Of a DNA stretch of 64,000 nt, positions 60,931-64,000 are shown piece after piece. Every line of letters begins with the position of its first letter. Within the stretch, counting starts at the first letter, position 1. Origin of the DNA: Symsagittifera roscoffensis. Lineage: Eukaryota; Xenacoelomorpha; Acoela; Convolutidae. The position numbers and the translations under genes were made by a program. The notes under the pieces are model-generated. The model saw nothing but the letters and a program-made list of their open reading frames with translations, was not told the DNA's origin and ran no database searches. The DNA is taken from positions 23,572,013-23,636,012 of the forward strand of contig NC_087071.1 in the NCBI RefSeq assembly GCF_963678635.1, read 5' to 3'.

Positions 60931-61349
60931 TCAGACCCTAGCCCTCTCCGTTGGCTTCCTCTGATCCAGGAATTCCTTCCTCCCCTCCTCTTCGATATCT
61001 TCGTTTGCCATATCGTAATTGACCGGAGAACGAGACTCCATGATCTGTGACGCCTGAGCGAATACTCCGAATGCCTGTGCGTGACTGATTTGTTCTCGAT
61101 TTGTTGATCCCGGATCTTTAATTGAAACTACTGGGGTTTCTTCGTGCAAATGTAGACTTATCAGCTTAATTGATTAACCGTGTGTTTCTATTAAATGTTG
61201 CCTGCCAAGATCGATTCGGGAATTTTGTTGTACATTCAGACCTGAAAGTAGTGTGTTCTTTTGCCTCTCTTTACGCAAGTGTATTCTGTGGTTGAGATCA
61301 CTTATTGGATTCATTTCACTCCCTCCCTGTACCGAAGGACTCATCGTTA
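60931..61349 (-). CDS. Unidentified coding-like island (two frames)
   Basis: Two adjacent minus-strand frames: one from ATG at 61349 (MSPSVQGGSEMNPISDLNHR, ending near 61170) and 60931-61149 (EQISHAQAFGVFAQASQIME, NYDMANEDIEEEGRKEFLDQ). Composition is less AT-rich and more protein-like than the flanking repeats. A CAG|GTCTGA donor exists, but I found no acceptor that joins the frames. Not recognised; could be exons of a host gene continuing outside or a captured fragment. Confidence 0.3.
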
Positions 61350-61489
61350 ATCTCAGCGAAATTAGATTGGATTTATAAAGGCGGCAGTGAGGTTTCTGCT
61401 AACTGTTCCAGTACCTTCAGTGGGCTCGGAGTCAGGGAAATTAATTTTTTTATTCGGCGGATGCTTGTCACTGCAAGTAGATATCTTTG

Positions 61490-63135
61490 CTTTTCTTGTT
61501 TTCGCCCACAGGGTATTCTCAGTCAAGAAGGTCGGACAGACAAAGTTTTTTTCACAAACTACAACTTAAAAATAGTAGCAAAAAACGGGCGACATTTTGG
61601 TGGCTTGAGACAATATTTGTATATAAAACTAGCTTTTGCGTACAAAATTTTTTTTCAAAATATGTTATGTTCTTTTAAAAAAATGTTGTCTGCTCCAAGG
61701 GCATAATTATTTAAAAGATTTTAAAACTTTTCCAATACACTTGTTAAAAATTATATCGAATAAGCACTCAACATCAGCACAACTTTTGTTTAAGAAAAAT
61801 TTGACGTGCGATTTTTGTAACTGACAGAAATAACTAAAAACAGTTATCTGTTAAATTTCTGCTTTTGTTTGCAGAAAAATTTAAACCTTAAGATGACCTT
61901 GAGACTTGCATGCACAAATTGTCGTGTATATAGAGAGTTGCAAAAAGTTCGGACCGACAGAATTAATTAAAAAGAGCAACTGTCTAGACGTCAAAGGAAT
62001 ATAAAACTGAAATAAACATAACGTCGAAAGTTCAGAAAGCAGAGTTTTGATCGAAACTTGTAACCATGTCGGGAAGTTGCATCCAAAGCGTCGAATAGTA
62101 AATCTTGAAACAGGAAAATTATTGCACAGGATGGCTAATGTTTTTTTTGCGATTAGTTTCCAAATTTTGAATGATTTGATCACCTTCACTTCCGTTTGTT
62201 TTTTTTGTTCTAGATTTAGATTTTCGAACTAATTTTGCTAACTGTTTTATGGTAAAACTGGATGTTCATCGCAGTATTTAAAAATTAGGCTAGCATAACC
62301 ATCGGATAATTGACAATCTTGCGTTTTGAATTTGGTTTGGCAAAAAAATTAAGGTTGATCGGCTTCCAATTTTGCATGCAAAAAAACCTCGAAAAGAACA
62401 GATTGCTCATTTCAATTAAATCTGCCTGTCCGAACTTTTTGCTACTAATTATATAGCTTCTAACAAATTTATCGGAGGGAATTTCTATAATTTTTGAATT
62501 AATTCTGACCTTCAAACTGAAACTTGTTAAAAAAGCTCTTTGAATTTTTGCGTTTGTCTTTTTGTCGGTGTTTTTGTTTTTTTTTCTATTGAAAAATTGC
62601 ATGCCAGATCGCTGCAGAGTGCAAATTATTTCAGCTTGAAATTATATTTAAAAAAACTGACCTGAAGAAGCGGAAAACTGTTTTCAGAGTTATTATGCAA
62701 TTTTGAAATTCGTCTGTATGTTCGACTTTGTTTCACTCTCTTTTTCATTGTCTCAAGATCATATTTTTGTAAACATTGTCTGATGAATTTGTTAAACGCT
62801 ATATACAGTGCTGATTTAAATTAACCGGACAAAATGCGTTTAATTTGAAATTTAACACGCATTTTTCTCAAATTGGGTTGAGTTTAGGTGAAAACTTATG
62901 AGGACAAAATTTGCTTAAAATTTTAGCAGAACTAATATGGCGTAATTTGTTTTGCGAAATTCGGGCCCAAAATATTACCCCAAAAATGGATCATTTTGGC
63001 TTTTCTTTGTTAATCAAAAATACCCAGTCGGTCACAGACATAATAATATCAAAGTGAGCCCCTTACGTAGCCCAACAAGTTTAATGAAGGGTATAATCTC
63101 CAAAATATTGTATAAGTTAATTTATTTTTGTTTGA
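61490..63135. repeat. Large dispersed repeat X, copy 2
   Basis: Same order and sequence as 55968-57590. It contains an insertion of about 100 bp near 61945-62040 absent from copy 1. Confidence 0.8.
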
Positions 63136-63517
63136 TAGACAAAAAAGGTCATTTTTACTATATAAAATACCAAATTTTTATTTAAACACAATTTTTAAAC
63201 AATTTGCAATTTTTTTTTGAGAAATTACCCTTCATAAAGTTTGTTGGGCTACGTAAGGGGCTCTCTTTGATATAATTATGTCTGTGATCGACTGGGTATT
63301 TTCGGCGTAATTTGTGATTAACTAAGAAAAGCCAAAATTATCCATTTTTGGGTAAAATTTTTTCGCAAAACAAATTACGCCATATCAAATCTGCTAAAAT
63401 TTTAAGCAAGTTTTGTGTTCGTAAGTTTTCACCTAAACTCAACCCAATTTGAGAAAAATGCGTTTTAAATTTCAAGTTTAACGCGTTTTTTCCGGTTAAT
63501 TTAAATCAGGACTGTAG
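62805..63517. repeat. Inverted repeat with about 295-bp arms
   Basis: 62805-63099 and 63219-63517 are reverse complements with modest divergence (for example CCCTTACGTAGCCCAACAA and its complement near the centre), separated by about 120 bp of AT-rich sequence. It lies at the right edge of repeat X copy 2. Confidence 0.85.
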
Positions 63518-63604
63518 TTAATGGCAAAACGTTGAAAATATCGGTTACCTTGAAAAAAAAGATCGGTCGAAATCTAAATCATTTTGTTTTTTAGATGGTT
63601 TCTA

Positions 63605-63790
63605 CGTTTCGAAATTAGCAATAAAGAGACTTCCGGCGTCAAAATGGGCAGTTTTAGATTAATTATCTTGGTTCCATTTCGTTGACCGAAAAAATATTGC
63701 CAACAAATTCGCATGTACCGTTGATCATTGGCTCTTTAATTGATTTCGTGTTTCAAATTTTTCGTGTTTCGAAATATAAAAGACGAAAAA
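63605..63790. repeat. Edge module of repeat X
   Basis: GAGACTTCCGGCGTCAAAAT through AAAAGAC repeats 57608-57770 nearly exactly. The remaining 200 bp to the window end show nothing recognisable. Confidence 0.75.
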
Positions 63791-64000
63791 AGTGAAAACA
63801 AAAACTGCTTATAAGTTTCGCAGCAATTAATTGGCCCACAATTTCAACCGAAAATGGATTGTTTTCGACTTAATTGGTAGAAAAAGAACCGTTTCAATTG
63901 CAGAGAAGTTTTTAACACAGGGATCCTCTAATGTAGCCTAATATGTGGATATATTTTAAAATGCATATAAGCAAAATATTTGCGCAAAATGTTTTAAAAT

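Overview
The window looks like nuclear DNA from an invertebrate animal. It is AT-rich, its genes are split by GT-AG introns, and it is crowded with retrotransposons. I cannot name the species. The animal assignment rests on four host genes with clear animal counterparts (a KLHL20/diablo-type BTB-Kelch protein, mitoribosomal protein mS37/CHCHD1, the rRNA dimethylase DIMT1 and a RIG-I-like helicase) and on animal-type mobile elements (Copia, Penelope-like, CR1/Jockey-like and nuclease-type non-LTR elements, tRNA-derived SINEs, a hAT-type MITE).

Layout. 1-5928 (minus): KLHL20-like gene, six exons in the window, kelch repeats beyond the left edge, introns holding a hAT-type MITE, tRNA-like sequences and a dispersed repeat. 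6333-7288 (minus): mS37/CHCHD1, three exons. 8071-9761 (minus): DIMT1, three exons. 10626-10839: tRNA-derived SINE with an 11-bp target duplication. 13187-15491 (minus): helicase plus C-terminal domain of a CARD-less RIG-I-like receptor; its first exon may lie at 22345-22499 (reading phases fit), which would put two retroelement relics inside its intron.

From about 15.8 kb rightwards nearly everything is mobile-element sequence. 15860-17935 (minus) and 41180-43100 (plus) are relics of elements with a reverse transcriptase and a PD-(D/E)XK-like nuclease. 18360-20780 (plus), 37260-40605 (minus) and 43620-46350 (plus) are CR1/Jockey/L2-like LINE relics. 22804-27428 (plus) is a complete young Copia element with 88-bp LTRs, a 5-bp target duplication and one in-frame stop; it sits inside a Penelope-like element (PLE). 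27434-36411 (minus) holds two head-to-tail PLE copies, with more diverged PLE relics at 46500-47405, 48010-50790, 53190-54965, 55240-55810, 57775-59330 and 60000-60540.

The most interesting system is this PLE family. Its reverse transcriptase carries a PHD-type Cys4-His-Cys3 zinc finger inserted between the RT motif with the GxAMGAS signature and the YVDD catalytic motif. It also has a C-terminal GIY-YIG nuclease, an upstream accessory ORF of 212 residues, and pseudo-LTRs with a hammerhead-ribozyme-like motif. Traces of the inserted finger remain in at least three diverged PLE lineages of the window, so it is an old, retained part of the element. The right end (55.8-63.8 kb) holds duplicated non-coding blocks and a large inverted repeat without recognised coding capacity.
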